Shown in pieces: positions 8,777-18,409 of a DNA stretch of 64,000 nt; position 1 is the stretch's first letter, and the number at the start of each line of letters is the position of its first letter. Origin of the DNA: Chitinophagaceae bacterium (GTDB lineage: Bacteria > Bacteroidota > Bacteroidia > Chitinophagales > Chitinophagaceae); NCBI GenBank assembly GCA_947454235.1, contig CANGIY010000004.1:157717-221716 (forward strand), in the 5' to 3' direction. The notes beneath the pieces were generated by a model. It worked only from the letters and a program-made list of their open reading frames with translations. It had not been told where the DNA came from and ran no database searches. The translations under genes were made by a program, and so were the position numbers.

Positions 8777-10075
8777 ATGAAGCGTTTTGTCTTACCATTT
8801 TTTACAGGCATTTTGGCAACATTTGGTGCCCATGCGCAACATGTTACTACAGTTGCCGGCAATGGTTTCAATGCGCAGGATTTGATGGGACTTGATGCGG
8901 TTCAAAAATCGTTCAATAGCCCGTGCGATATTGCATTCGACAAGAAAGGTACAATGTATATCGCTGATTGGTACAATGCTGTTATTAAGAAAATGGAACC
9001 GGGCAAACCTGTAACAATTTTTGCCGGTACCGGTGTTCCGGGATATTCTGGTGATGAGGGTCCCGCAACGTCAGCTCAAATAAATTATCCAGCTTCAATA
9101 GCAGTTGACACAAATGGCAATGTCTATGTCGCAGATGTTTACAATAACAGGGTGCGCAAAATAGATACTTTTGGTATCATGCACACTTTTGCGGGTAATG
9201 GCACTGTGCATTACGAGGGCGATGGTGAAATTGCTTTTATGGCCTCACTACACTACCCATGCGGTTTGGCTACTGACAAAAAAGGCAATGTATATATTGC
9301 CGATAAATACAATCATGCTATAAGAAAGGTAACTGCTGATGGTAATATGTACACCGTAATTGGTGAAGCTGTTCCCGTGGCGATGGAAAAGCAAATCCTG
9401 CTCAAAGAAGAAATTAAATATGAGCCGGTTAGGTTGGCAGTGAATGACTCAGGTGAGGTGTTTTTCTCAACTGAAGATAATAAAATTCAAAAAGTTACGT
9501 CAAAAGGCAATGTTGTTACGATTGCAGGTACCGGAAAGGCGGGCTACTATGGCAATGGTGGTGCTGCAACTACGGCTCAATTGAATCACCCAACAGCTAT
9601 TTGCCTTGATGGTGGTAACAACTTGTATTTTTCTGATTTAGGTAATAACTGCATTAGGATGGTGACAAAAGATGGCACCATAAGAACAATTGCCGGAAAC
9701 ACACACGATGGTTTTTACGGTGATGGTGGTCCTGCTACCGATGCGGAATTGAATAACCCGAATGGAGTTGCGATAGGCAACGGCGGTAGTTTGTATTTTG
9801 TTGATGGCGGAAATCAACGAGTGAGAAAACTTTATACACCAGCCAAACCAACCCCTAAAAAACAACCTGAAGTTGTTGCGAGTACTAAGATCGGTCGTTT
9901 TACTATAAATTTAGAGACTAATCCTGATGCTCACTATACCGCACCTGCATTCAATAATTTGGGTGGCGCAAATACAGTACCCGCGGCACCGGCTTCAACC
10001 TACCACATAGGCGGTTCAAGTGGAGGAGGGGTGTCAGCGCCAAAACCTACAGTGAACAAGGGCAAAGCCAATTAA
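8777..10075 (+). CDS. Secreted NHL-repeat beta-propeller protein
   Basis: A 432-residue protein with a signal peptide (MKRFVLPFFTGILATFGAHA, cut before QH). At least five NHL repeats follow, each with the pattern of G-x-G-x-x-G-Y-x-G-D/N-G-G, then a Pro, and D-x-x-G-N-x-Y-x-A/S-D-x-x-N-x-x-(I/V)-R. The C-terminal 90 residues (after about 345) are low complexity, rich in Pro, Gly, Ser and Ala, with no sorting domain. The upstream in-frame ATG at 8735 would hide the signal peptide behind 14 polar residues, so 8777 is preferred. NHL propellers bind proteins or ligands; no enzymatic site is seen. A strong terminator follows. Confidence 0.87.
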   Translation: MKRFVLPFFTGILATFGAHAQHVTTVAGNGFNAQDLMGLDAVQKSFNSPCDIAFDKKGTMYIADWYNAVIKKMEPGKPVTIFAGTGVPGYSGDEGPATSAQINYPASIAVDTNGNVYVADVYNNRVRKIDTFGIMHTFAGNGTVHYEGDGEIAFMASLHYPCGLATDKKGNVYIADKYNHAIRKVTADGNMYTVIGEAVPVAMEKQILLKEEIKYEPVRLAVNDSGEVFFSTEDNKIQKVTSKGNVVTIAGTGKAGYYGNGGAATTAQLNHPTAICLDGGNNLYFSDLGNNCIRMVTKDGTIRTIAGNTHDGFYGDGGPATDAELNNPNGVAIGNGGSLYFVDGGNQRVRKLYTPAKPTPKKQPEVVASTKIGRFTINLETNPDAHYTAPAFNNLGGANTVPAAPASTYHIGGSSGGGVSAPKPTVNKGKAN

Positions 10076-10108
10076 TTCTTCTATTTTTGATTGTTGATAA
10101 AAAAATTT

Positions 10109-10134
10109 AAAGTCCTGCTATAAAGCAGGACTTT
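10109..10134 (+). terminator. Terminator after the NHL-repeat gene
   Basis: A perfect 10-bp stem (AAAGTCCTGC with GCAGGACTTT) and a 6-base loop, followed by a T-rich stretch. It separates the NHL gene from the signalling cluster. Confidence 0.8.
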
Positions 10135-10137
10135 GGT

Positions 10138-10145
10138 TATTTTTG
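10138..10145 (+). promoter_or_regulatory. -7 box of the sigma-54 activator operon (TATTTTTG)
   Basis: Exact TAnnTTTG match, 27 bases before the ATG at 10173 and directly after the preceding terminator. It is the only promoter-like site before the three-gene signalling operon. Confidence 0.5.
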
Positions 10146-10172
10146 TAACAGGTATAAAATTTGTAAAGGCGC

Positions 10173-11576
10173 ATGTCAGGTGAAAAAAATGGAAAAATCT
10201 GGGTTATAGACGATGATACCGACCTGTGTTTATTACTGAATAAATTTTTGGTGCGCAATGGGCATGAAGCAGAAGTGTTCTATTCGGGTAAGAAAGCGCT
10301 CGATCAATTACAGCACGCAGCACCCGATTTGGTGATTTGTGATTTTCGCCTTAATGATATTACAGGAGCTGAATTTCTGAAATCGGCGTTGGAATTACAC
10401 CCAGGGCTGCCTGTGATGATTTTAACCGGGTACAGCGATGTGAAAAACGCCGTACAAATAATGAAGGCGGGTGCTTTTGATTATATCACCAAACCTGTTG
10501 TGCCTGAAGAACTGTTGTTGCTCATTCAAAAAGCGCTTGATTCCAGTAAAACAGAAGTGCATCTAGTTGCCCACACAACGAAACAGAAGCACGAGCAAGA
10601 AACAGTAGATTGGTATCTCGCCGGTGCAAGTGAAAGGTATCGTAAAATCATGCGCCAGATTGACCTTGTGGCACCCACCAATTTGAGTGTGATTATATAC
10701 GGTGAAAGCGGCAGCGGTAAAGAAGCTATTGCCCGAAAAATCCATGAACAAAGTCAGCGCTCAAAAAAGCCATTTGTAGCAATAGACTGTGGTGCACTTA
10801 CTAAAGAAATTTCAGGCAGTGAGCTGTTTGGGCATGAAAAAGGTGCTTTTACAGGTGCAACTGTACAAAAAATGGGTAGCCTTGAAACTGCCGACGGCGG
10901 AACTGTTTTTCTGGATGAAATTGGGAATTTGCCTTATGAAATTCAGGTATCGCTGTTACGCGTTGTTCAAGAGCGGAAAATAAGAAGGGTAGGCGGTGTT
11001 AAAGATATTCACCTGGATATAAGAATTATTGTGGCGAGCAACGAGCCACTCAAACAGCTTACAGGGCAAGGTAAATTCAGGGAAGATTTGTACCATCGGT
11101 TCAATGAGTTTAGTATCGATGTGCCACCGCTGCGCGATAGGGGTGAAGATATCGCAATTTTTGCCCTCGCTTTTCTGAAGCAAGCAAACGCTGAGTTAGG
11201 TAAACATGTGCAGGGCTTTGATATTGAAGTACTCAGGATTTTTGAACAATACAAGTGGCCGGGTAACTTACGTGAACTTAAAAATACTATAAGAAGGGCT
11301 GCACTGCTTTGCGATAGACCGCAAATAGGTGTTGAGCATCTTCAGAATGAATTATTGAGTGTAGATAGCTTAAAATCAACAGGTATAAATCAATTTTCGG
11401 CACCTGCAATTGGTAAACAGGCTCTTAAAAATGCCAACATCGATGCCGAGTATCAGGTTATTTTAGATGCACTTGCCAAGGTGAATTATAATAAAAGTGA
11501 AGCAGCCAAGCTGTTGGGTGTTGACAGAAAAACGATTTATAACAAACTACGCCAATTTGAAAATATTAAGAAGTAA
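10173..11576 (+). CDS. NtrC-family sigma-54-dependent response regulator
   Basis: A 467-residue three-domain regulator. The receiver (residues 8-120) keeps the acid pocket at 13-15, the phospho-acceptor Asp57, Thr85 and Lys107. The AAA+ domain (about 150-385) has Walker A GESGSGKE, the sigma-54 contact loop GAFTGA, Walker B GTVFLDEIG and the arginine-rich PPLRDRGEDI sensor region. A Fis-type helix-turn-helix (KSEAAKLLGVDRKTIYNKL) ends the protein. It should therefore activate RpoN-dependent promoters when phosphorylated. It lies 2 bases before a histidine kinase gene, its likely partner. Targets are not visible; I saw no clear -24/-12 promoter in the cluster. Confidence 0.95.
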   Translation: MSGEKNGKIWVIDDDTDLCLLLNKFLVRNGHEAEVFYSGKKALDQLQHAAPDLVICDFRLNDITGAEFLKSALELHPGLPVMILTGYSDVKNAVQIMKAGAFDYITKPVVPEELLLLIQKALDSSKTEVHLVAHTTKQKHEQETVDWYLAGASERYRKIMRQIDLVAPTNLSVIIYGESGSGKEAIARKIHEQSQRSKKPFVAIDCGALTKEISGSELFGHEKGAFTGATVQKMGSLETADGGTVFLDEIGNLPYEIQVSLLRVVQERKIRRVGGVKDIHLDIRIIVASNEPLKQLTGQGKFREDLYHRFNEFSIDVPPLRDRGEDIAIFALAFLKQANAELGKHVQGFDIEVLRIFEQYKWPGNLRELKNTIRRAALLCDRPQIGVEHLQNELLSVDSLKSTGINQFSAPAIGKQALKNANIDAEYQVILDALAKVNYNKSEAAKLLGVDRKTIYNKLRQFENIKK

Positions 11577-11578
11577 AC

Positions 11579-13150
11579 ATGAAAAACCAACCCTTGTTAC
11601 ATAGTGAAGGTAAAACCGATAAGTCTCAACAAATAGAATTGCTGTCGATACACGACTTGCCGGTGATGGCGGTATTGATTGATGAACTGTACAATATACA
11701 GTACGCTAACAATCAGTTTCGTCATGTGTTTTGTAAACACTCTGAAAATGAAGGATGGGAGAACTGTAATTTTTTAAACAAAATAGACCCTTGGCAATTA
11801 GACAGGTTTAAGCATCATTTGCTTTCAAGTAACATCAGTGGCGCATCGTATTCTGGTTATGCGATGTACAAGCTCAGGGAAGTGTCCGGAAATGTGAGAC
11901 AATATAACATCATTATAAGTCCGTCAGTTCAGTCAGAGTTTAAAGGATATTCAATAGCTATGTATCCTGACAATTCAATGTGGGAGCAACCTTTTGCATC
12001 ACTCGATGCACGTGAAATGTTTTTAGAGCAATTTCAAAATGAAAATTTTGGCACTTTTGAAAAAATTATTGGGGTTGACAAGTCATTTTGGTCTGACGGT
12101 TTATATAAAATATTTGAGATAGACCCTTTGAAGACAGAAGTGTCTATGAATTTCTTTTTGTCAACCGTACATCCATTTGATGTTGAACGTGTTGAGAGAA
12201 TGACACACGAGGCAATTAAAACCGATAAAATTCTAGATTTTGAGTACCGGATTATTACTCCTGCATTGAAAATAAAGATACTCCATGCGTTTTGCAGAAC
12301 CATACAAATAACGAATCCTCACGGCAAAAAGTTTATAGGAAGTATTAGAGATGTAACCGCCCAACGTGCTATTGAGCAAGATTTGAACAAGAAGATGGAA
12401 GAGTTGTACCAGTCGAACCGAGAACTGGAAGATTTTGCGTTTGTGGCGAGCCACGACCTTCAGGAGCCTTTAAGAAAAATCGCCACTTTTGGCGGGATGC
12501 TCCAGGAAAAAGCTAAAGCAAATTTGGGTGAAAACGGTCAATTTTATCTATCCCGGCTATTGGCTTCCGCTGAAAATATGAAGGTGTTAATTGACGATTT
12601 GTTAGAATTCTCTCGCGTTTCTAAAGTCAAAGACCAATTTGAGAGAACCGACCTGAACCTCATGTTGAAGATTGTAAAAACAGATTTGGAACTGAATATA
12701 TACGAATCTAAAGCGCAGCTCACAATAGGAATATTGCCTACGATTGAGGCGATTCCTTCTCAAATGAAGCAGCTATTCACTAATATTATTGGGAATGCCC
12801 TCAAGTTCAGTACAACCAGGCAAGAACCAATTGTGAAAGTAGAAAGTGAATTGCTGTCAACGAGTGAAAAGCTTTTGTTGGGCTTGGTGAGTGCCGACAA
12901 CTATTACAGTATTACTATTACTGATAATGGCATAGGGTTTGACAACAAGTTTGCAGAACGGATTTTTAAAGCCTTTCATCGATTGCATGGGAAGGCTGAA
13001 TATCAAGGTACAGGTTTGGGTTTGGCCATTTGCAAAAAGATTGTGGACCACCATCATGGTGTGATATCAGCACAGGGAAAGGTAGGTAACGGAGCTGTGT
13101 TTACAATTGTACTACCTGAAATTCAAAGAATCACACAACATGACTTCTAA
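11579..13150 (+). CDS. PAS-domain sensor histidine kinase
   Basis: A 523-residue cytoplasmic kinase with no membrane segment. Two PAS-like regions (about residues 22-130 and 155-265) come before a short coiled coil, then a dimerisation helix with the H-box SHDLQEPLRKI (His292). The HATPase region has the N-box GNALKFS, G1 TDNGIGFD and G2 GTGLGLAICKKI. The HDLQEPL type of H-box is typical of the phytochrome-like and bacteriophytochrome-related group. It starts 2 bases after the sigma-54 activator and overlaps the next kinase by 11 bases, so the three are translated as one operon. Confidence 0.94.
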   Translation: MKNQPLLHSEGKTDKSQQIELLSIHDLPVMAVLIDELYNIQYANNQFRHVFCKHSENEGWENCNFLNKIDPWQLDRFKHHLLSSNISGASYSGYAMYKLREVSGNVRQYNIIISPSVQSEFKGYSIAMYPDNSMWEQPFASLDAREMFLEQFQNENFGTFEKIIGVDKSFWSDGLYKIFEIDPLKTEVSMNFFLSTVHPFDVERVERMTHEAIKTDKILDFEYRIITPALKIKILHAFCRTIQITNPHGKKFIGSIRDVTAQRAIEQDLNKKMEELYQSNRELEDFAFVASHDLQEPLRKIATFGGMLQEKAKANLGENGQFYLSRLLASAENMKVLIDDLLEFSRVSKVKDQFERTDLNLMLKIVKTDLELNIYESKAQLTIGILPTIEAIPSQMKQLFTNIIGNALKFSTTRQEPIVKVESELLSTSEKLLLGLVSADNYYSITITDNGIGFDNKFAERIFKAFHRLHGKAEYQGTGLGLAICKKIVDHHHGVISAQGKVGNGAVFTIVLPEIQRITQHDF

Positions 13151-14573
13151 GCCGAAACAGTATAAAATTGTTATTGTTGACGATGATGAAGAAGATTTCT
13201 TCATCACTTCAGCCTACATCAGTTTGTTTTCTGCCGGGCGATTTGACCTTGTTTGGAGCTCTACCTTTGCCGAAGGCGTTGAAAAGTTCAAGTCGGGAGA
13301 GTATGATTTGTTCTTTGTCGATTATTTGCTGGGGCAATATTCGGGTGTGGACTTTTTAAAAGCAGTGAACGCCAACCAATCTGATATTCCGGTGATTTTG
13401 CTTACGGGCAAGGGTAATAAACAGGTAGATATGCAGGCAATGGAACTTGGTGCTGTAGACTATCTATCGAAAGGAGAACTGAACGAAGAAAAACTGGAGC
13501 GCACAATAAGATATGCAATTGAGCGCGCAGCCACATTGAGGGCACTGCGTGAAAGTGAGCGTAAGTTCAGAAGTGTATTTGAAACGAGTAAGGATATCAT
13601 TTTTATCACTGACGCCGATTTGAACATAAAGGAAGTGAATGATGCAGTAACTCAACTTTCAGGATTTACAAAAGATGAGGCCAGAACAAGTAATTTAAGC
13701 AGGTATATTCCTGCTCTGTTGCTTGAGCAATGGAAAATGAATGACCCGGCGGCACCTGATTTTTATGAAGCTGATATAACATTTAAAGATAAAGCAGGGG
13801 CTGACCGAGCGTTTATTTTAACTATTATCAGGCAAACCGACCAAGTGCAGGGTATTTCTTATTTAGGGGTGGCGCATGATATTACCGATTTGAGGAATAT
13901 TGAAAAAGCGAGACTGATGTCAGAAAAACTTGGAGCTTCAGCTAGGTTGGCAAAAACAATTGCACACGAAATTCGAAATCCGCTCAATAACATTCAACTG
14001 TCTATTGAACAACTGACCGCTACGCCGGTCGATGAAGATGCCCAACTCTATTTGGGTATAATTGATAGGAATGCACAGAGAATCAATGTCTTAATAAAGG
14101 ATTTACTTGAAAATGCTGTGCCGGTAGAACAGACTTTGGTAGCAGGCGATTTGGTTGAATTGCTTTTAGAAATTCTCGACGAATCGGACGATAAACTTAA
14201 ACTCAACCAAATAAACCTGAAATTGAAATTGCCTGCCGAAAGGGTAGTGATACCCATGGAACGCAGTAAGTTGAAGCTGGCATTGCTGAATATTTTCAAC
14301 AATGCAATTGAGGCGATGTCAGAGACTGGAAAAAAAATATTGACAGTTGGTTTAAAGGCGGGCAAAAGTGCACCGGTTTTGGAAATTGTGGATACGGGAT
14401 GTGGAATTAGTGAGGAAAATATTCTACAAATTTTTGAGCCCCATTACACGCGCAAGAAAAACGGCATTGGGCTGGGGCTCACGTTTGCATTGAACATTAT
14501 TCATAGCCATAAAGCCCAAATGAATGTCTCTTCTAAAATAGGTGAGGGTACTACTTTTCTTATTAGGTTTTAG
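13140..14573 (+). CDS. Receiver-PAS-histidine kinase hybrid
   Basis: A 477-residue protein. The N-terminal receiver (1-125) has the acid pocket at 14-16, Asp61 and the TG at 89-90, but the usual switch lysine region reads YLSKGELNEE. A PAS domain (about 138-255) follows, then an H-box AHEIRNPLNN (His276) and an ATPase domain with N-box NNAIEAM, G1 DTGCGIS and G2 GIGLGLTFA. A receiver in front of a kinase suggests it relays a signal from another kinase. The frame is open to 13107, but the ATG at 13140, overlapping the previous stop by 11 bases, starts cleanly before the receiver. Confidence 0.93.
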   Translation: MTSKPKQYKIVIVDDDEEDFFITSAYISLFSAGRFDLVWSSTFAEGVEKFKSGEYDLFFVDYLLGQYSGVDFLKAVNANQSDIPVILLTGKGNKQVDMQAMELGAVDYLSKGELNEEKLERTIRYAIERAATLRALRESERKFRSVFETSKDIIFITDADLNIKEVNDAVTQLSGFTKDEARTSNLSRYIPALLLEQWKMNDPAAPDFYEADITFKDKAGADRAFILTIIRQTDQVQGISYLGVAHDITDLRNIEKARLMSEKLGASARLAKTIAHEIRNPLNNIQLSIEQLTATPVDEDAQLYLGIIDRNAQRINVLIKDLLENAVPVEQTLVAGDLVELLLEILDESDDKLKLNQINLKLKLPAERVVIPMERSKLKLALLNIFNNAIEAMSETGKKILTVGLKAGKSAPVLEIVDTGCGISEENILQIFEPHYTRKKNGIGLGLTFALNIIHSHKAQMNVSSKIGEGTTFLIRF

Positions 14574-14577
14574 GGTT

Positions 14578-14937
14578 TTATGCCAATTGGATATTGTCAA
14601 TTTTAGTTTCTAGGTCTTTCAATTTCAATGGTTTCTCTAAGACCCCGAAATGAGTGTGGGCAGGCATTTTAGGGCATATAGCCGCATAAGCACTTATCAG
14701 CAAAAAGTGCAAAAAAGGAAAGCGCGCTGCCAGTTCAGGGGCGGCATTCCAGCCTTGCCCGTCGGGTAAGTTATTGTCCATCACTACCAAATCGGGCTGT
14801 TCAGTTTTAATGATTTCGGCACCCGCTGCTAGGGTGTTGGTGATAAGCACTTTGTAGTTTTTCTTACTGAAAAAAGATTGCAGCAATAACCCAAAGTCTT
14901 GTTCGTCGTCTATTATTAATACTTTCTTGAGTGGCAT
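14578..14937 (-). CDS. Single-domain response regulator
   Basis: A 119-residue stand-alone receiver. The acid pair IDDEQD lies at residues 9-14, the phospho-acceptor Asp is in VVMDNNLPDG near residue 53, and LLISAYA carries the switch serine. The switch lysine is in VLEKPLK near 105. It has no output domain, so it likely acts by protein contact or as a phosphate sink. It is convergent with the hybrid kinase, only 4 bases apart, and runs in the same direction as the next receiver gene, 41 bases away. Confidence 0.9.
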   Translation of the reverse strand: MPLKKVLIIDDEQDFGLLLQSFFSKKNYKVLITNTLAAGAEIIKTEQPDLVVMDNNLPDGQGWNAAPELAARFPFLHFLLISAYAAICPKMPAHTHFGVLEKPLKLKDLETKIDNIQLA

Positions 14938-14978
14938 ATTGTATTCAATAAATCCTATAAGGCAAATTCTGTGCCGGA

Positions 14979-15410
14979 CTATCGGGGAATCGATGCTATT
15001 TTAATCCAATAGGTGCGTAAGACTTTAATTGTTTCAAGCAGTGTTGCATAATCGCCCGGTTTTGAAATATAAGAATTGGCTCCCAAGGCATAACATTTTT
15101 TCATTTCCTGTTCGTTGTGGGTAGTACTGAAAACGATGACGGGGATGTGCTTAAAAACGGGGTGTTTTTTTAGTTCTTCAAGCGTTTCTCTCCCATCTTT
15201 CATGGGCATGTTTAAGTCGAGCAATATAAAGCGCGGGTAAATTGCTTCAATTCCTTTTTCCAACTCGCGTTCAAGGTAATGTTCTAATTCAATGCCGTTG
15301 CGCACAAATTCGAGCCGGTCTTTAAACCCATTTTCATCAAAAGCCGTTTTCAGAATGAACCTGTCATCCTCATCATCCTCAGCTATTAAAATGAAAACTT
15401 CTTCTGCCAT
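14979..15410 (-). CDS. Single-domain response regulator, Rcp1-like
   Basis: A 143-residue receiver of the Rcp1 type. It has the acid cluster AEDDEDD at residues 9-15, the phospho-acceptor in LLDLNMPMKDG, the switch residues VFSTTHNE and the lysine in YISKPGDY. The extended loop before the acceptor Asp is a mark of phytochrome-partner regulators such as Rcp1. The nearby kinase at 11579 has the matching HDLQEPL box, so the two may be partners (inference). A TACCTTTA sequence lies 10 bases before the start on the minus strand. Confidence 0.92.
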   Translation of the reverse strand: MAEEVFILIAEDDEDDRFILKTAFDENGFKDRLEFVRNGIELEHYLERELEKGIEAIYPRFILLDLNMPMKDGRETLEELKKHPVFKHIPVIVFSTTHNEQEMKKCYALGANSYISKPGDYATLLETIKVLRTYWIKIASIPR

Positions 15411-15492
15411 TTGGGTGTTGTAAAGGTAGAGAAAAGCAAGACTATTGTTTCAATCTAAGTTCACATTCCATAACCAATCAGTAGCTAATCAA

Positions 15493-18141
15493 CTACATCA
15501 ATGGTCGCAACCATTTTTCAGCATCTTTAGTTTCCCAGTTTTTTCTGGAAGTATAGTCTGCTGCCTGGTCGGGGAGTATTTTATTGATGCCAAAGTATGT
15601 GCTTTCAGGGTGCCCGAAATACCATCCGCAAACCGAAGATGCCGGGTACATGGCTAGCGATTCAGTAAGTTGAATGCCGGTATGTTCGGTGACATGCAGC
15701 ATCTCAAACAGCTTTATTTTTTCGGTATGGTCGGGGCAGGCAGGGTAGCCCGGTGCCGGTCTAATGCCTTGGTATTGTTCTTTTATTAACTCGTCGTTGG
15801 TGAGGGTTTCATTGCTCGCATATCCCCAAAGGTCGGTTCTTACTTTCTTGTGGAGTAATTCAGCAAATGCCTCGGCAAGCCTGTCGGCCAATGCCTGCAA
15901 CATGATTTTGTGGTAGTCGTCGTGGTCATTTACAAAGCGTTTAATATGAGGATCTAAGCCACCTATCGAAACTGCAAAAGCACCCATATAGTCGTTTGTG
16001 CCTACAAAATCAGCCAACGACATGTTGGCTATGCCTTTTGCTTTCTTGCTTTGCTGGCGTAAAAACTCAAGGTGTTGTAATGGGCTTCCATCGGTGTTAA
16101 GTACTGTAATTGAGTCGGGGGCAGTTTTATTGGCTTGCCACAAACCCACAACGCCATTGGCTTGCAACCAGTTTTCATTGATTATCTGTCTGAGCATTTT
16201 TTGTGCATCGTCAAAAAGCGTTTGCGCTTGTTTTCCCAAATTGGTATCCTGCAAAATGGCAGGGTACTTACCCTTCATTTCCCATGTAATGAAGAAAGGA
16301 GTCCAGTCTATGAACTGAGCTATTTCCTGAATAGAGTAGTTGGTAAATACTGTTTCCCCTAATTTGTTGGGTTTTACGGGTGTGTGTGCCGTGCCAGGTA
16401 CAAAACAGTTTTCACGAGCGGCTGCCAAGCTTATATATTGCTTATCGGCATTTTTATTTTCGAAATCGGTTCTTAGCTGTTGGTATTCTTTGCTTATGTT
16501 TTCCAGAAATCCGCTCTTTGCTTCTTTATTCAAAAGACTTCCGGCTACGGTCACACTTCTGCCTGCATCAAGTACGTGTACAACGCCATGCGGGTATTGA
16601 GGCGCTATTTTTACTGCAGTATGCATGCGGCTGGTAGTTGCGCCACCTATCAAAAGGGGTTGCGTCATGTTGCGGAGTTTCATCTCTGCTGCAACATTCA
16701 CCATTTCATCAAGCGAAGGAGTTATCAATCCACTCAAACCAATGATATCAGCGTTTTCTTTGATGGCAGTTTCCAGAATTTTATCGGCAGGCACCATCAC
16801 GCCCAGGTCTATTATTTCGTAGCCGTTGCATGCAAGCACTACACCCACAATGTTTTTACCAATGTCGTGGACATCGCCTTTTACAGTAGCAAGCAATATC
16901 TTAGGCGTGTTGTTTCCGGCAACAATGCCGTTTTTAGCAAGGTTCTGTTTCTCCGCTTCTATGTAAGGTAGCAACCATGCCACACTTTTCTTCATCACCC
17001 TGGCGCTTTTCACCACTTGCGGTAAGAACATTTTACCCGAACCAAACAGGTCTCCCACCACATTCATGCCGTCCATCAAAGGACCTTCAATCACTTTCAG
17101 GGGGGCAATATATTTTATACGCGCTTCTTCGGTGTCAGCGTCTATATGGTCGGTAATGCCGTGTACCAGTGCGTGTTTCAGCCTTTCTTCAACACTTCCG
17201 AGTCGCCATGTTTCGTCTTTCTTTTCCTCTTTTCCTTTTGCTTTTACCGTTTCAGCAAACTTGATGAGTTTTTCGGTTGACTCAGGATTTCGGTTGAGAA
17301 TGACATCTTCGCATAACTCGCGCAACTGAAGTTCAATATCGTCATAAACAGGTAGTGCCCCTGCATTCACAATGCCCATATCCATACCGGCTTTAATAGC
17401 ATGATACAAGAAAACACTGTGCATTGCTTCGCGTACAGGTTCATTGCCGCGGAATGAAAAAGAAACATTACTCACGCCGCCGCTTACCTTGGTTGTTGGC
17501 ATTGCGGATTTTATTTGGCGGGTTGCTTCAATAAAATCAACTCCATAGTTGTTATGTTCTTCAATGCCGGTAGCAACAGCAAATATATTAGGGTCAAAGA
17601 TGATGTCTTCAGGAGGGAAATTGAGTTTTTCGGTGAGTATATTAAAGGCGCGTTTCGAGATGTTTACTTTCTTATCGAGTGTATCTGCTTGTCCGTTTTC
17701 ATCAAATGCCATTACAATAACGGCAGCTCCAAAGTTTCGGCATATTTCAGCTTGTTCAAGAAACTTTGCTTCGCCTTCTTTCAGAGAAATAGAGTTAACA
17801 ATGCACTTGCCCTGTATGCATTTTAAACCGGCCTGGATAATGCTGAACTTGGAAGAGTCGAGCATAATAGGGATTTTGGCAATATCGGGTTCAGCCTGCA
17901 ACAAATTGATAAAGGTGGTCATTGCCTTTTCTCCATCAAGTAGGGCATCGTCCATATTTACATCGAGTATTTGTGCACCACTTTCTACTTGTTGGCGGGC
18001 AACAGAAAGTGCTTCTTCGTAATTGTTCTCACGAATCAGGCGGGCGAACTTTTTAGAACCAGTTACATTGGTTCTTTCTCCAACATTGATGAAATTTGAT
18101 TCCGGGCGAATGGTCAGCGGTTCAAGGCCGCTTAACTGCAT
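15493..18141 (-). CDS. metH: Methionine synthase, cobalamin-dependent, without the homocysteine domain
   Basis: An 882-residue protein with the last three modules of MetH. The pterin (methyltetrahydrofolate) domain is at about 12-270 ([26 protein letters not shown]). The cobalamin cap and binding domain is at about 300-530, with DVHDIGKN giving the base-off His and GGATTS. The SAM reactivation domain is at about 560-880 ([12 protein letters not shown]). The homocysteine methyltransferase module that starts a full MetH of about 1200 residues is absent, and nothing like it lies next door. In many Bacteroidota this module is a separate gene. A TTG at 18153 is possible, but the ATG at 18141 begins the usual MQLSGLEPL. 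No riboswitch is recognised upstream. Confidence 0.94.
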   Translation of the reverse strand: MQLSGLEPLTIRPESNFINVGERTNVTGSKKFARLIRENNYEEALSVARQQVESGAQILDVNMDDALLDGEKAMTTFINLLQAEPDIAKIPIMLDSSKFSIIQAGLKCIQGKCIVNSISLKEGEAKFLEQAEICRNFGAAVIVMAFDENGQADTLDKKVNISKRAFNILTEKLNFPPEDIIFDPNIFAVATGIEEHNNYGVDFIEATRQIKSAMPTTKVSGGVSNVSFSFRGNEPVREAMHSVFLYHAIKAGMDMGIVNAGALPVYDDIELQLRELCEDVILNRNPESTEKLIKFAETVKAKGKEEKKDETWRLGSVEERLKHALVHGITDHIDADTEEARIKYIAPLKVIEGPLMDGMNVVGDLFGSGKMFLPQVVKSARVMKKSVAWLLPYIEAEKQNLAKNGIVAGNNTPKILLATVKGDVHDIGKNIVGVVLACNGYEIIDLGVMVPADKILETAIKENADIIGLSGLITPSLDEMVNVAAEMKLRNMTQPLLIGGATTSRMHTAVKIAPQYPHGVVHVLDAGRSVTVAGSLLNKEAKSGFLENISKEYQQLRTDFENKNADKQYISLAAARENCFVPGTAHTPVKPNKLGETVFTNYSIQEIAQFIDWTPFFITWEMKGKYPAILQDTNLGKQAQTLFDDAQKMLRQIINENWLQANGVVGLWQANKTAPDSITVLNTDGSPLQHLEFLRQQSKKAKGIANMSLADFVGTNDYMGAFAVSIGGLDPHIKRFVNDHDDYHKIMLQALADRLAEAFAELLHKKVRTDLWGYASNETLTNDELIKEQYQGIRPAPGYPACPDHTEKIKLFEMLHVTEHTGIQLTESLAMYPASSVCGWYFGHPESTYFGINKILPDQAADYTSRKNWETKDAEKWLRPLM

Positions 18142-18176
18142 ATATTGAGTCAATTCAGGTAATGGTTAATTTGCAT

Positions 18177-18184
18177 CAAAGTTA
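18177..18184 (-). promoter_or_regulatory. -7 box of metH (TAACTTTG)
   Basis: Exact TAnnTTTG match on the minus strand, 35 bases before the metH ATG at 18141. The predicted leader is about 30 bases, too short for a B12 or SAM riboswitch. Confidence 0.5.
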
Positions 18185-18409
18185 ACTAGTGAATGCGAAA
18201 CTGCCTTCAAATGAATTGAAAACAGTAAATTGAAGCCACGTTGAAGTGGTTTTATTTGAAGTTGAAAAATATACGTGCGTTTTTGCACCCTTGTATCGTA
18301 ATAATTCTTACTTTCACCCAACCAATTTGACCACAAGCGTGTCTTGTGTATAATGGGCTATGTATTAAAGACAATCCCTGAATTTAATGTCTTTAAATCA
18401 ATTACTACA

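Noticed and set aside
16480..16971. A 163-residue plus-strand reading frame inside metH
   Set aside because: It is antisense to strongly conserved MetH domains, has no recognisable motif and no promoter; a shadow of the real gene.
18142..18409. A riboswitch (B12 or SAM) before metH
   Set aside because: The -7 box is only 35 bases from the start, and the region shows no conserved riboswitch core; one small CCAC/GTGG hairpin is not enough.
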